A stretch of 64,000 nucleotides of DNA, from NCBI RefSeq assembly GCF_031456545.1, contig NZ_JAVDUV010000002.1, positions 372,001 through 436,000 on the forward strand, written 5' to 3'. Shown here one piece after another: positions 43,302-53,791 of this stretch. The position numbers were made by a program, and so were the translations under genes. Numbering within the stretch: the stretch's first letter is position 1; every line of letters begins with the position of its first letter. The stretch comes from Agromyces sp. 3263 (GTDB lineage Bacteria; Actinomycetota; Actinomycetes; Actinomycetales; Microbacteriaceae). Under the pieces are notes generated by a model. That model was not told the DNA's origin. It was given only the letters and a program-made list of their open reading frames with translations, and ran no database searches.

Positions 43302-44483
43302 TCAGCTCACCTGCAGTTCTGCCTCGATCGCGACGAGGAGCCGCGCTTCGAGCTCAGGCGAGCCGATCTTCTGGACGATCTCGGTGAGGAATCCGCGCAC
43401 GACGAGGCGCCGGGCCTCGTCTTCGCTGATGCCGCGAGCCATGAGGTAGAACAACTGCTCGTCGTCGAAGCGGCCGGTGGCGCTGGCGTGCCCGGCCCCC
43501 TCGATGTCGCCCGTCTCGATCTCGAGGTTGGGCACGGAGTCGGCACGGGTGCCGTCGGTGAGGACGAGGTTGCGGTTCTGCTCGTAGCTGTCGGTGCCGG
43601 TCGCGGCGTTGCCGATGAGCACGTCGCCGATCCACACCGTGCGTGCGCCGGCGCCCTGCAGCGCGCCCTTGTAGGTCACGCGGCTCTTCGTGTGCGGTGC
43701 GTCGTGGTGCACGTACACCTGCTGCTCGAGGTGCTGGCCGGCGTCGGCGAAGTAGAGGCCGAGCGACTCGATGTCGGCGCCCTGCTCGGCCAGGTGGGTC
43801 GAGGGATTCACCCGCACGACCTTGCCGCCGAGGGAGACGACGATGTGCTTCAGGAACGAGTCGCGGCCGAGCCGGGCGAACTGGCTCGAGAGGTGCACCG
43901 CGTCGTCGTTCCACTCCTGCAGCGAGACCACGGTGAGCGATGCACCGTCGCCGACGAGGATCTCGACGTTCTCGCTGAGTCGAGCGTCGCCGATGCCCCG
44001 GAGCACCACGAGTCCGCGGCTGTTCGGCGCGATCTCGATGACGGTGTGGGCTCCTCGGGGTGCGTTGCCGAGCCCGGATCGGGTCACGGCGACGACCTTC
44101 TCGTCTTCACCGGTGACCGAGATGAGGAGGGCCTCGTCGAACGACGTCCATGCGTTGGCGCTCGCACGCTCTTCGGGCGTGCCGGCGGCGCCGATGCGCG
44201 CGTCGTCGCGGGCGATCCATGAGACGTCGACGCCCGGGGCATCCGTCGTCTCGATCGGCAGGCGGGCGCCGTCGAGCTCGCCGCCCGTGAGGTCGGCGAA
44301 CGCCGCGACGGGCGAGAGCTTCCACTCGTGCTCGCGCCCGTTCACCGGGGCGAAGTCCTCGACGTTCACCGATCGGAAGCGCTCGGAGCGCGTCTGCACG
44401 GGCACGAAGGCGCCGTCCGAATGCGCGACGAGGCCATGCTGCTCGGCCGTGGGCATGGCTGTGCTGGTCATCTGGGCGGTCAT
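43302..44483 (-). CDS. sufD: Fe-S scaffold protein SufD
   Basis: 393 residues. SufD pairs with SufB in the SufBC2D complex. The C-terminal beta-helix core is clear: VVRVNPSTHLAEQGADIESLGLYFADAGQHLEQQVYVHHDAPHTKSRVTYKGALQG, then GHASATGRFDDEQLFYLMARGISEDEARRLVVRGFLTEI. ATG 44483 lies 2 bases after the sufB stop; ATG 44471 is an alternative. Confidence 0.95.
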   Translation of the reverse strand: MTAQMTSTAMPTAEQHGLVAHSDGAFVPVQTRSERFRSVNVEDFAPVNGREHEWKLSPVAAFADLTGGELDGARLPIETTDAPGVDVSWIARDDARIGAAGTPEERASANAWTSFDEALLISVTGEDEKVVAVTRSGLGNAPRGAHTVIEIAPNSRGLVVLRGIGDARLSENVEILVGDGASLTVVSLQEWNDDAVHLSSQFARLGRDSFLKHIVVSLGGKVVRVNPSTHLAEQGADIESLGLYFADAGQHLEQQVYVHHDAPHTKSRVTYKGALQGAGARTVWIGDVLIGNAATGTDSYEQNRNLVLTDGTRADSVPNLEIETGDIEGAGHASATGRFDDEQLFYLMARGISEDEARRLVVRGFLTEIVQKIGSPELEARLLVAIEAELQVS

Positions 44484-44485
44484 TC

Positions 44486-45904
44486 CTAGCCGACCGATCC
44501 TTCCATGCCCATCTCGATGAGCTTGTTGAGTTCCATCGCGTACTCCATGGGCAGTTCGCGGGCGATCGGCTCGATGAAGCCGCGCACGATCATGGCCATG
44601 GCCTCGTCCTCGGGCATGCCCCGGCTCATCAGGTAGAAGAGCTGCTCCTCGCTCACCTTCGAGACCGTGGCCTCGTGTCCGAGGTGCACGTCGTCGACCC
44701 GGATGTCGATCGCCGGGTAGGTGTCGGAGCGCGAGATGGTGTCGACGAGCAGGGCGTCGCAGCGCACGGTGTTCGCCGAGTGGTGCGCGTTCGCGTCGAT
44801 GCGGACCTCGCCGCGGTAGCCGGCGCGGCCGCCGCCACGGGCGATCGACTTCGAGACGATCGACGACTGCGTGTACGGCGCCATGTGGATCATCTTGGCG
44901 CCGGCATCCTGGTGCTGGCCCGGACCGGCGAAGGCCACCGAGAGGGTCTCGCCCTTGGCGTGCTCGCCCATCAGGAAGATCGACGGGTACTTCATGGTGA
45001 CCTTCGAGCCGATGTTGCCGTCGATCCACTCCATGGTGGCGCCCTCGGCCGCGGTCGCCCGCTTGGTCACGAGGTTGTACACGTTGTTCGACCAGTTCTG
45101 GATCGTCGTGTAGCGCACGCGGGCGTTCTTCTTCACGATGATCTCGACGACCGCCGAGTGCAAAGAGTCGGACTTGTAGATCGGGGCCGTGCACCCCTCG
45201 ATGTAGTGCACGTAGCTGTCCTCGTCGGCGATGATCAGCGTGCGCTCGAACTGGCCCATGTTCTCGGTGTTGATGCGGAAGTAGGCCTGCAGGGGGATCT
45301 CGACGTGCACGCCGGGCGGCACGTAGACGAACGACCCGCCCGACCACACGGCCGTGTTCAGCGCGGCGAACTTGTTGTCACCGGCCGGGATGACGGTGCC
45401 GAAGTACTCCTCGAAGAACTCGGGGTGCTCCTTCAGCGCGGTGTCGGTGTCCATGAAGATGACACCCTGGCGCTCGAGTTCCTCGTTGATCTGGTGGTAG
45501 ACGACCTCGGACTCGTACTGGGCGGCCACGCCGGCGACGAGGCGCTGCCGCTCGGCCTCGGGGATGCCGAGCTTCTCGTAGGTGTTCTTGATGTCGTCGG
45601 GCAGGTCCTCCCACGTCTGGGCCTGCTTCTCGGTTGAGCGCACGAAGTACTTGATGTTGTCGAAGTCGATCTCCGACAGGTCGGCCCCCCAGGTGGGCAT
45701 GGGCTTGCGCTCGAACAGCTGCAGCGCGCGCTGGCGACGCTGGAGCATCCATTCGGGCTCGCTCTTCAGGGCCGAGATGTCGGCGACGACCTCGGGCGAG
45801 ATGCCGCGTCGTGCGGATGCCCCTGCAGCGTCGGAGTCGGCCCATCCGAACTCGTAGACACCGAGTCCTTCGAGTTCTGGGCGGTCGATCAGTACGTCCG
45901 TCAT
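44486..45904 (-). CDS. sufB: Fe-S scaffold protein SufB
   Basis: 472 residues. Main scaffold of the Suf system. Conserved segments: [19 protein letters not shown], the cluster-relevant [22 protein letters not shown] with its Cys, [14 protein letters not shown] and [17 protein letters not shown], then [25 protein letters not shown] 45904 has a long GAGGAGAAGAGGGAG before it; an open frame to 46036 is untranslated leader. First gene of the operon. Confidence 0.97.
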   Translation of the reverse strand: MTDVLIDRPELEGLGVYEFGWADSDAAGASARRGISPEVVADISALKSEPEWMLQRRQRALQLFERKPMPTWGADLSEIDFDNIKYFVRSTEKQAQTWEDLPDDIKNTYEKLGIPEAERQRLVAGVAAQYESEVVYHQINEELERQGVIFMDTDTALKEHPEFFEEYFGTVIPAGDNKFAALNTAVWSGGSFVYVPPGVHVEIPLQAYFRINTENMGQFERTLIIADEDSYVHYIEGCTAPIYKSDSLHSAVVEIIVKKNARVRYTTIQNWSNNVYNLVTKRATAAEGATMEWIDGNIGSKVTMKYPSIFLMGEHAKGETLSVAFAGPGQHQDAGAKMIHMAPYTQSSIVSKSIARGGGRAGYRGEVRIDANAHHSANTVRCDALLVDTISRSDTYPAIDIRVDDVHLGHEATVSKVSEEQLFYLMSRGMPEDEAMAMIVRGFIEPIARELPMEYAMELNKLIEMGMEGSVG

Positions 45905-46077
45905 GCTCTCCCTCTTCTCCTCCCGTGCAACCGGATATGAGTCCGGCTCATTCCCTCGCGAGTCGAGGCGCTCGTTGGCTGGGTGATGATGTGCGGGCGG
46001 CTCCAGTGCGAACCTAAGATGGCTGGGAGCTCGCATCGCGCTGACGCGCGCCTCGCGGGCCTTCCCAACCCTTCAAG

Positions 46078-46083
46078 TCTATA
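46078..46083 (-). promoter_or_regulatory. Candidate -10 of the suf operon
   Basis: TATAGA (overlapping TAGACT) on the minus strand. Expected start near 46071, giving a leader of about 167 bases with a CCGGA/TCCGG hairpin just above the ribosome-binding site. No sufR gene is adjacent. The 247-bp gap to ctaA also holds the ctaA promoter, which I could not place. Confidence 0.4.
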
Positions 46084-46151
46084 GGGTCGCGCTGTCGGGT
46101 GCGCCGTACTCCCAGCGCCGTCACAGTGCGACCCGGATCAGGACGACCAGC

Positions 46152-47090
46152 GTGAACCGCTTCATCCAGTGGCTGCCCGACCGAGTCGACGGGCGGATCC
46201 GCGTCTTCGCCTGGCTGTCGTTTGTCGCGGAGGTCGTGATCATCGCGACGGGCGGTGCGGTGCGCCTCACGGGCTCGGGCCTCGGATGCCCCACCTGGCC
46301 CACCTGCACGGCCGACTCGCTCATCACGACACCCGAGATGGGCATCCACGGGCTGATCGAGTTCGGCAACCGCATGATGACCGGCGTCGTGGGGCTCATC
46401 GCCCTCGCGCTGTTCGTGCTCGTCTGGCGCATCCGCAGCCAGCGCCGCGACCTGTTCGTGCTCGCCTTCATCGTCGGCGCCGGCATCGTCGCGCAGGCGA
46501 TCGTCGGCGGCATCACGGTGTGGACGGGGCTCAACCCCTTCATCGTCGGGTTCCACTACGTCTCGTCGCTCCTCCTCGTCTGCGTGTGCGCGGCGTTCCT
46601 CGTGCGCATGGACGCGCAGCCCGGCCCACGCGAGCTCGCGGTGCCCGGCTGGTACGCGGGGCTCACGCACGCGACCACCGGCGTGCTCGCGCTCACGATC
46701 GTGTTCGGCATCCTCACCACCGGGTCGGGTCCGCACTCGGGCGATGCCGCCGCGGGCCGCAACGGCTTCGAGTCGGAGGTGCTCGAGCACGTGCACGCGT
46801 GGCCCGGCTACGCCCTGCTCGCGCTCACGGTCGTGCTCCTGATCGGCGCGTGGGGGCTGCGGCTCCCCACGCTGCGCTGGGTGGGCGCCCTGCTCGTCGT
46901 CGAGCTCGTGCAGATCGCGGTCGGGCTCTACCAGGCGCGCAACGGCCTCCCGCCGCTCGCCGTGGGCGTGCACATGGTGCTCGCCGCGCTCACCGCCGCG
47001 ACGATGACGGTGGTCGTCCTGCACCTCAAGCGACCCGCGACGACGGGAGCCGCGCCCGCCGCCGCGCCGGCCGCGGCATCCGCACGCTGA
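46152..47090 (+). CDS. ctaA: Haem A synthase (COX15/CtaA)
   Basis: 312 residues with eight predicted membrane helices. Oxidises haem O to haem A for cytochrome aa3. Typical marks: TGGAVRLTGSGLGCPTWPTC with the Cys pair of the first loop, GLIEFGNRM with one haem-ligand position, and HVHAWPGYALL and AVGVHMVLAAL supplying further His residues. GTG 46152 has AGGA upstream. Divergent from the suf operon. Confidence 0.95.
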   Translation: MNRFIQWLPDRVDGRIRVFAWLSFVAEVVIIATGGAVRLTGSGLGCPTWPTCTADSLITTPEMGIHGLIEFGNRMMTGVVGLIALALFVLVWRIRSQRRDLFVLAFIVGAGIVAQAIVGGITVWTGLNPFIVGFHYVSSLLLVCVCAAFLVRMDAQPGPRELAVPGWYAGLTHATTGVLALTIVFGILTTGSGPHSGDAAAGRNGFESEVLEHVHAWPGYALLALTVVLLIGAWGLRLPTLRWVGALLVVELVQIAVGLYQARNGLPPLAVGVHMVLAALTAATMTVVVLHLKRPATTGAAPAAAPAAASAR

Positions 47091-47097
47091 GGCCTTC

Positions 47098-47691
47098 GTG
47101 CTGATCGAGCATCGCGGCCGGCGCCCGGTCGTCGATCCCACGGCCACGGTGGCCCCGACGGCGGTGCTGTCCGGTGACGTGCGCATCGGGCCGCGCACCC
47201 GGGTCCTGCACGGTGCGGTGCTGACCGCGGAGGACGGCGCGATCACGGTCGGCGCCGAGTGCGTCGTGATGGAGCACGCGCTCGTGCGCGCCCGGTCGCG
47301 GCATCCGGTGGTCATCGGCGATCGCGTGCTGGTCGGGCCGCACGCGCACGTGAACGGCGCGAGCATCGGCGACGAGGCGTTCATCGCCACCGGGGCCTCC
47401 GTCTTCCCCGGCGCCGTCGTCGAGGCCGGCGCTGAGGTGCGGATCAACGGCGTCGTGCAGGTGAACACCCGCATCCCGGCCGGCGAGGTGGTGCCGATCG
47501 CGTGGGTCGCGGTCGGCGACCCGGCCCGCATCCTCCCGCCCGAACGCCACGACGAGATCTGGGACGTGCAGCGGGGGCTCGACTTCGTGGGCACCGTCTA
47601 CGGCGTCCCCGTCGAGGAGGGCATGCGCGAGATCATGCGACGCCAGTCGGAGTTCTACGCCGCCCACGACGACGACGAGGTCATCGACTGA
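47098..47691 (+). CDS. Gamma-carbonic-anhydrase-like hexapeptide-repeat protein
   Basis: 197 residues folding as a left-handed beta helix: repeated PTATVAPTAVLSGDVRIG, ITVGAECVVMEHALV, PVVIGDRVLVGPHAHVNGASIGDEAFIATGASVF. His residues in MEHALV and GPHAHVNG sit where gamma-class enzymes bind metal. Members are often called carbonic anhydrase or transferase without proof. GTG 47098, 7 bases after ctaA and so probably co-transcribed. Ends 7 bases from convergent ctaB. Confidence 0.82.
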   Translation: MLIEHRGRRPVVDPTATVAPTAVLSGDVRIGPRTRVLHGAVLTAEDGAITVGAECVVMEHALVRARSRHPVVIGDRVLVGPHAHVNGASIGDEAFIATGASVFPGAVVEAGAEVRINGVVQVNTRIPAGEVVPIAWVAVGDPARILPPERHDEIWDVQRGLDFVGTVYGVPVEEGMREIMRRQSEFYAAHDDDEVID

Positions 47692-47698
47692 CGCCGAC

Positions 47699-48619
47699 TC
47701 AGAACGGCAACAGCGGGTCGATCCCGATCGCGAGGAAGAGCAGCGACAGGTAGGCGATCGAGCCGTGGAACACCCGCATCGGCGAGACCTGCACGTGGCG
47801 GATCGCGAGGTTGTAGAGGCGGTGCGTCTCGGACACGAACCACACCCCCGTCACCACGGCGACGGTGGAGTAGACGAGGCCCATGCCGGCCACCGGGATG
47901 AGCAGGAGCGAGCACGCGACCGTGGCCCAGGCGTAGAGGATGACCTGCAGGCCGACCTGCGCCCGACCCCGCACCACGGCGAGCATGGGCACCCCGGCGG
48001 CCGCGTAGTCGTCCTTGTACTTCATCGAGAGCGGCCAGTAGTGCGGCGGCGTCCACAGGAAGATGATGAGGAACAGGATGAACGGCGTCCAGCTGAGGCT
48101 CTCGGTCACGGCGGCCCAGCCGATCAGCACCGGCATGCAGCCCGCCACGCCGCCCCACACGATGTTCTGCGACGTGCGACGCTTGAGGATCAGGCTGTAG
48201 AAGACGACATAGAGCAGGATCGCGCCGAGCGACAGCGCCGCGGCCAGCCAGTTCGTGAAGATCCAGAGCCAGGCGATGGATGCCGCGCCGAGCCCGTAGG
48301 CGAACACGAGCGCCTCGCGGTCGGTGAGCTCGCCGGTCACGAGCGGCCGCCCCTGCGTGCGCTTCATGACGCGGTCGATGTCGCGATCGATGTAGCAGTT
48401 GAAGGCGCCGGCCGCGCCCGCGCTCATCGCGCCGCCGATGAGCGTCGCGACGAGCAGCCACAGGTTCGGAAGGCCGTTCTGCGCGAGGATCATGGTGGGC
48501 GCGGTCACCACCAGCAGGAGCTCGATGACCCGCGGTTTCGTGAGCGCGAGGTAGGCGGAGAGCTTGCGCCGTACCGTCATCTGCGGTCGCGACTCGCGAG
48601 TGTGTACAGCTGCCGACAT
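47699..48619 (-). CDS. ctaB: Haem O synthase (protohaem IX farnesyltransferase)
   Basis: 306 residues, about nine membrane helices. UbiA-type prenyltransferase adding farnesyl to haem B. First Asp motif [20 protein letters not shown], second [14 protein letters not shown], plus [14 protein letters not shown] at the N-terminus. Divergent from tkt as in mycobacteria. ATG 48619; an internal ATG ([17 protein letters not shown]) is a plausible alternative start. Confidence 0.96.
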   Translation of the reverse strand: MSAAVHTRESRPQMTVRRKLSAYLALTKPRVIELLLVVTAPTMILAQNGLPNLWLLVATLIGGAMSAGAAGAFNCYIDRDIDRVMKRTQGRPLVTGELTDREALVFAYGLGAASIAWLWIFTNWLAAALSLGAILLYVVFYSLILKRRTSQNIVWGGVAGCMPVLIGWAAVTESLSWTPFILFLIIFLWTPPHYWPLSMKYKDDYAAAGVPMLAVVRGRAQVGLQVILYAWATVACSLLLIPVAGMGLVYSTVAVVTGVWFVSETHRLYNLAIRHVQVSPMRVFHGSIAYLSLLFLAIGIDPLLPF

Positions 48620-48673
48620 CGTTCCTCTTCCGGGCGCGGGCGCACGCGAGCACTCCCCGCGCGACCCTCGACG

Positions 48674-48679
48674 ATTCTA
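48674..48679 (-). promoter_or_regulatory. Candidate -10 of ctaB
   Basis: TAGAAT on the minus strand with a weak ATGTCG -35 at 17 bases. It lies in the 322-bp gene-free region 48620-48941, which otherwise holds only the tkt promoter and leader. Confidence 0.5.
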
Positions 48680-48779
48680 GGCCATGCACGGGAGCGCGAC
48701 ATCCGGAATACGCTTTCCGCCTCACATAGCGCGGACTCGGCCGTGAGTCATCCCCCGTCACAGACCACCCCCGAATCCA

Positions 48780-48785
48780 TATACT
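48780..48785 (+). promoter_or_regulatory. Candidate -10 of the tkt operon
   Basis: TATACT, one mismatch from consensus, expected start near 48792 and a leader of about 150 bases. The -35 (TCACAG) is poor, hinting at an activator. I see no riboswitch pattern in the leader. Confidence 0.55.
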
Positions 48786-48941
48786 GAGGATTGCGCGCCC
48801 GGCTTCACGGGTTCGATCACGCCGGCCTCCCGAACGACTCCCGGCAGAACCCGCGGCCTGGCGGAACCGCGCCGCAACGTCCCGGCGGGTCGGGGGCCGG
48901 ACGGTTCCCGACGCCGTCACGATCGGAAGGAACAGCACCTC

Positions 48942-51035
48942 GTGGCCAATCTGCAGTGGGAACCCATCGACGATCGCGCGGTCGACACGGCGCGCGTGCT
49001 CGCGGCCGACGCCGTCGAGAAGGTCGGGAACGGGCACCCGGGCACGGCGATGAGCCTCGCGCCCGCCGCCTACCTCCTCTTCCAGAAGGTCATGCGGCGC
49101 GACCCGGCCGACCACGGCTGGCTCGGCCGCGACCGCTTCATCCTCTCCGCCGGCCACAGCTCGCTCACGCAGTACGTGCAGCTCTACCTCGCCGGCGATG
49201 GCCTCGAGCTCGACGACCTCAAGGCCCTGCGCACCTGGGGCTCCAAGACCCCGGGCCACCCCGAGTACGGCCACACCGACGGCGTCGAGATCACCACGGG
49301 CCCGCTCGGCCAGGGCCTCTCCTCGGCCGTCGGCTTCGCCTACGCCGCCCGCTTCGAGCGCGGCCTCTTCGACCCCGACGCCGCGGCGGGCACGAGCCCC
49401 TTCGACCACTTCATCTACGTCGTCGCGGGCGACGGCGACCTCCAGGAGGGCGTCACCAGCGAGGCCTCCTCGCTCGCCGGCCACCAGCAGCTCGGCAACC
49501 TCGTCGTGATCTACGACTCGAACCAGATCTCCATCGAGGACGACACGAACATCGCCTTCACCGAAGACGTCGCGAAGCGCTACGAGGCCTACGGATGGCA
49601 CGTCCAGACGGTCGACTGGAAGAAGACCGGCCAGTACGTCGAGGACGTCGCCGAGCTGCACCGCGCGATCGAGGCCGCCAAGGGCGAGACGGCCAAGCCG
49701 TCGATCATCATCCTGAAGACCATCATCGGCTGGCCCAGCCCCGGCAAGCAGAACACCGGCAAGATCCACGGCTCGGCGCTCGGCGCGTCGGAGCTCGCCG
49801 CCACGAAGGAGGTGCTCGGCTTCGACCCCGAGCAGACCTTCGTCGTCGCCGAGGACATCCTCGAGCACACCCGTGCAGCTCGTGAGCGCGGCGCCGCGGC
49901 CCACGCCGAGTGGCAGGTCGGGTTCGACGCCTGGGCCGAGGCCAACCCCGAGAAGAAGGCGCTGCTCGATCGGCTCGAGGCCGGCGAGCTGCCCGACGAC
50001 GTGGCATCCGTCCTCCCCGCCTTCGAGGGTGGCACCGAGGTCTCGACCCGCGCCGCGTCGGGCAAGGTCATCAATGCCCTCGCGGGCGTGCTCCCCGAAT
50101 TCTGGGGCGGCTCGGCCGACCTCGCCGAGTCGAACCTCACGACGATCAACGACGCGGCCTCGTTCATCCCCGAGGAGTGGTCGACGCACGAGTTCGCCGG
50201 CAACCCGTACGGCCGCGTGCTGCACTTCGGCATCCGGGAGCACGCCATGGCCGCGATCATCAACGGCATCGTGCTGCACGGCAGGACCCGCGCGTTCGGC
50301 GGCACGTTCCTCATCTTCAGCGATTACATGCGACCGGCCGTGCGCCTCTCCGCGCTCATGAAGGTGCCGTCGATCTTCGTCTGGACGCACGACTCGGTCG
50401 CGCTCGGTGAGGACGGACCGACCCACCAGCCGATCGAGCAGCTCGCGACGCTCCGCGCGATCCCCGGGTTCACGGTGGTCCGCCCGGCCGACGCGAACGA
50501 GACCGCCATCGCCTGGCTCGAGATCCTGAAGCGGCGCGACGCCCCAGTGGGCATCGCGCTCACCCGCCAGAACATCCCGGTGTTCGAGCGCGGCGACGGC
50601 GCGGCATCCGGAGACACGCTCGCATCTGCGGCCGGGCTGGCGAAGGGCGCCTATATCCTCGCCGAGGCGCCGTCGGGCACGCCCGACGTCATCCTCATCG
50701 CCACGGGGTCCGAGGTGCAACTGGCCGTGGCCGCCCGCGAGCGGCTCGCGGCCGACGGCATCCAGGCGCGCGTCGTCTCGGCGCCCAGCCTCGAATGGTT
50801 CGAGGAGCAGGATGCCGCATACCGCGAATCCGTGCTTCCCGCCGCCGTGACGGCTCGGGTCTCGGTCGAGGCCGGCATCTCGCTGTCGTGGCGCCCCTAC
50901 GTGGGCGACCGCGGCCGCAGCGTCTCGATCGAGCACTTCGGCGCATCCGCCGACTACAAGACCCTGTTCCGCGAGTTCGGAATCACGACGGACGCCGTCG
51001 TCGCCGCCGCGAAGGAGACGCTCGCGTCGGCCTGA
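48942..51035 (+). CDS. tkt: Transketolase
   Basis: 697 residues. ThDP enzyme moving two-carbon units in the non-oxidative pentose phosphate pathway. Marks: [50 protein letters not shown]hDP motif, [21 protein letters not shown] 48942 has GGAAGGA about 12 bases upstream. First gene of tkt-tal-pgi-zwf-opcA-pgl. Confidence 0.97.
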   Translation: MANLQWEPIDDRAVDTARVLAADAVEKVGNGHPGTAMSLAPAAYLLFQKVMRRDPADHGWLGRDRFILSAGHSSLTQYVQLYLAGDGLELDDLKALRTWGSKTPGHPEYGHTDGVEITTGPLGQGLSSAVGFAYAARFERGLFDPDAAAGTSPFDHFIYVVAGDGDLQEGVTSEASSLAGHQQLGNLVVIYDSNQISIEDDTNIAFTEDVAKRYEAYGWHVQTVDWKKTGQYVEDVAELHRAIEAAKGETAKPSIIILKTIIGWPSPGKQNTGKIHGSALGASELAATKEVLGFDPEQTFVVAEDILEHTRAARERGAAAHAEWQVGFDAWAEANPEKKALLDRLEAGELPDDVASVLPAFEGGTEVSTRAASGKVINALAGVLPEFWGGSADLAESNLTTINDAASFIPEEWSTHEFAGNPYGRVLHFGIREHAMAAIINGIVLHGRTRAFGGTFLIFSDYMRPAVRLSALMKVPSIFVWTHDSVALGEDGPTHQPIEQLATLRAIPGFTVVRPADANETAIAWLEILKRRDAPVGIALTRQNIPVFERGDGAASGDTLASAAGLAKGAYILAEAPSGTPDVILIATGSEVQLAVAARERLAADGIQARVVSAPSLEWFEEQDAAYRESVLPAAVTARVSVEAGISLSWRPYVGDRGRSVSIEHFGASADYKTLFREFGITTDAVVAAAKETLASA

Positions 51036-51061
51036 CGCGAGCAGAAGGAGAACACATCCCC

Positions 51062-52174
51062 ATGAGCACCAACTCCCCCACCGCCGCGCTCTCCGAAGCC
51101 GGCGTGAGCATCTGGCTGGACGACCTGTCCCGCGACCGCATCACCACGGGCGACCTCGCGCGCCTGATCGCCGAGCGCAACGTCGTCGGCGTCACCACGA
51201 ACCCGACGATCTTCGCCGGGGCGCTCGCCAAGGGTGACGCCTACCGCGAGCAGCTGCACACGCTCGCCGAGGCCGGCACCGACCTCGACACCGCGGTGTT
51301 CGAGGCGACCACCGACGACGTGCGCGACGCCGCCGACATCTTCCGCCCGGTGTACGACCGTACTGACGGCTACGACGGGCGCGTGTCGATCGAGGTGGCA
51401 CCCGACCTCGCGCACGACACCGAGCGCACCATCGAGCAGGCGCATGCGTTGTGGGAGAAGGTGGACCGGCCGAACGTGATGATCAAGATCCCGGCGACGG
51501 TCGAGGGACTCGGGGCGATCACCGCGGCGATCGGCGCGGGCATCAGCGTGAACGTGACGCTGATCTTCAGCCTGGACCGGTACCGGCAGGTCATCGACGC
51601 GTACCTGACCGGCCTGGAGCAGGCGAAGGCCGCGGGCATCGACCTGGCCACGATCCACTCGGTCGCGTCGTTCTTCGTGTCCCGCGTCGACACCGAGATC
51701 GACAAGCGCCTGGCCGAGATCGGCACCGACGAGGCCCTCGGCCTGAAGAGCAAGGCGGGCATCGCGAACGCCCGGCTCGCGTACCAGCTGTACGAGGAGG
51801 TGTTCGGCGGGGAGCGGGCCACCGCGCTGCTGCAGGCCGGCGCGAACCGGCAGCGTCCGCTCTGGGCGTCGACCGGGGTCAAGGACCCGGCGCTGCCCGA
51901 CACCCTCTACGTCACCGAGCTCGTCGCGACCGGCGTGGTGAACACCATGCCCGAGAAGACCCTCGAGGCGACCTTCGACCACGGCGAGATCGTCGGCGAC
52001 ACCGTGACCGGCGCGTACGCCGACGCCGGCGCCGTGCTCGACGCGCTCGCCCGGGTCGGCGTCGACTACGACGACGTCACCGCGGTCCTCGAACGCGAAG
52101 GCGTCGAGAAGTTCATCGTCTCCTGGAACGAACTCCTCGACACCGTCCGCGGCGCACTGGAGGCAGCACGATGA
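51062..52174 (+). CDS. tal: Transaldolase
   Basis: 370 residues. Moves a dihydroxyacetone unit between sugar phosphates; Schiff-base Lys in [26 protein letters not shown] and [14 protein letters not shown] are conserved. This is the longer actinobacterial/cyanobacterial transaldolase type. ATG 51062 follows AAGGAG; the stop overlaps the pgi start (ATGA). Confidence 0.96.
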   Translation: MSTNSPTAALSEAGVSIWLDDLSRDRITTGDLARLIAERNVVGVTTNPTIFAGALAKGDAYREQLHTLAEAGTDLDTAVFEATTDDVRDAADIFRPVYDRTDGYDGRVSIEVAPDLAHDTERTIEQAHALWEKVDRPNVMIKIPATVEGLGAITAAIGAGISVNVTLIFSLDRYRQVIDAYLTGLEQAKAAGIDLATIHSVASFFVSRVDTEIDKRLAEIGTDEALGLKSKAGIANARLAYQLYEEVFGGERATALLQAGANRQRPLWASTGVKDPALPDTLYVTELVATGVVNTMPEKTLEATFDHGEIVGDTVTGAYADAGAVLDALARVGVDYDDVTAVLEREGVEKFIVSWNELLDTVRGALEAAR

Positions 52175-53775
52175 GCTTCCGCATCTCCGTGAGCGGCGCA
52201 GCCGCCGACGCGGTGCGTCGCACCGTGCCGACGCTCGTCGCCGACCTCGTCGCGAGCGGCATCACCGCCCAGGACGCCGAGCTCTGGGGACCCGACGCCG
52301 AGGACGAGGCGTCGAAGCGCCTCGGCTGGACCGAGGCCGTCGCCGTCTCCCGTCCGCTCGTGCCCGAGATCGAGGCGCTCCGCGAACAGCTCGAGGCCGA
52401 CGGCGTCACCCACATCGTGCTCGCCGGCATGGGAGGCTCCTCGCTCGCGCCCGAAGTCATCACCCGCACCGCGCGGGTCGAGCTCACCGTGCTCGACTCG
52501 ACGGAGCCCGGGCAGGTCGCCGCCGCGCTCCGCGACCGGCTCGCCGAGTCGGCGCTCGTCGTGTCCTCCAAGTCCGGATCCACGGTCGAGACCGACAGCC
52601 AGCGCCGGGTGTACGAGCACGCGTTCCGCGATGCAGGCATCGACCCGACGACCCGCATCATCGTCGTGACCGACCCGGGCTCGCCGCTCGACGAGTCGGC
52701 TCGTGCCGCCGGCTACCGCGTGTTCAACGCCGACCCCACGGTCGGCGGGCGCTACTCGGCACTCACCGCGTTCGGCCTCGTGCCGTCGGGGCTCGCCGGC
52801 GCCGACATCGCCGAGATCCTCGACGAGGCCGAGACCATCGAGCTCTCGCTCGCGATCGACAGCCCGGAGAACCCCGGACTGGTGCTCGGCGCTGCCATCG
52901 CCGCCACCGAGCCGCTGCGCGACAAGCTCGCGATCGTCGCCGACGGCACCCACATCGTGGGCTTCGCGGACTGGGCCGAGCAGCTCATCGCCGAGTCGAC
53001 GGGCAAGGAGGGCAAGGGCATCCTCCCAGTCGTCCTCGACGTCGACGCACCCGAGCTGAAGGCCGACCTCCCCGACGTGCAGGTCGTGCGCGTCGTCGAC
53101 GACGCCGGCGACCAGATCTTCAGCCACCACGACACCGGCGAGATCCGCGTCTCGGGCAGCCTCGGCGCCCAGCTGCTCGTGTGGGAGTACGCCACGGCGG
53201 TCGCCGGGCGCCTGTTCGGCATCAACCCGTTCGACCAGCCCGACGTCGAGTCCGCGAAGATCGCGGCGCGCGGACTGCTCGACGCACGGCCCGAGCCGGC
53301 ACCCGCGGCCTTCGTCGCCGACGGCATCGAGGTGCGCGGCACGCCGCACGTCATCGGTGCCGCCAGCGACCTGGTGTCGGCGATCGACGTCCTGCTCGAG
53401 GAGCTGCCCGCGAACGGCTACATCTCGGTGCAGGCGTACGTCGACCGCGTCGCCCACCCCGAGCTGGCACAGCTGCGCGATCTGCTCGCCGCGCGTGCCG
53501 GCCGCCCCGTCACGTTCGGCTGGGGTCCGCGTTTCCTCCACTCGACCGGCCAGTTCCACAAGGGCGGCCCCGCCGTCGGCGTGTTCCTGCAGATCACCGA
53601 GACGCCGGCCGAGGATCTCGCGATCCCCGACCGCCCCTTCACCTTCGGTGAGCTCATCGCCGCGCAGGCGTCGGGCGACGCGAGCGTGCTCGCCGAGCAC
53701 GGCCGTCCGGTGCTCACCCTGACGCTGACGGACCCCGCCGCGAACATCGCGACGCTGTTCGACGCCGTCGGCTGA
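52171..53775 (+). CDS. pgi: Glucose-6-phosphate isomerase
   Basis: 534 residues. Interconverts glucose-6-P and fructose-6-P. SIS domains with [26 protein letters not shown] and [26 protein letters not shown]. It lies inside the pentose phosphate operon between tal and zwf and overlaps tal by 4 bases, so fructose-6-P from transketolase/transaldolase can be recycled to glucose-6-P beside its dehydrogenase. Confidence 0.93.
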   Translation: MSFRISVSGAAADAVRRTVPTLVADLVASGITAQDAELWGPDAEDEASKRLGWTEAVAVSRPLVPEIEALREQLEADGVTHIVLAGMGGSSLAPEVITRTARVELTVLDSTEPGQVAAALRDRLAESALVVSSKSGSTVETDSQRRVYEHAFRDAGIDPTTRIIVVTDPGSPLDESARAAGYRVFNADPTVGGRYSALTAFGLVPSGLAGADIAEILDEAETIELSLAIDSPENPGLVLGAAIAATEPLRDKLAIVADGTHIVGFADWAEQLIAESTGKEGKGILPVVLDVDAPELKADLPDVQVVRVVDDAGDQIFSHHDTGEIRVSGSLGAQLLVWEYATAVAGRLFGINPFDQPDVESAKIAARGLLDARPEPAPAAFVADGIEVRGTPHVIGAASDLVSAIDVLLEELPANGYISVQAYVDRVAHPELAQLRDLLAARAGRPVTFGWGPRFLHSTGQFHKGGPAVGVFLQITETPAEDLAIPDRPFTFGELIAAQASGDASVLAEHGRPVLTLTLTDPAANIATLFDAVG

Positions 53776-53791
53776 TCCGCGGAAGGATCCC

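Noticed and set aside
48786..48941. Riboswitch in the tkt leader
   Set aside because: The leader is long enough, but I recognise no conserved aptamer sequence; kept only as an untranslated leader.
47655..50936. A 1093-codon minus-strand open frame opposite tkt and running into ctaB
   Set aside because: Antisense shadow of transketolase; no conserved motif and no start signal.
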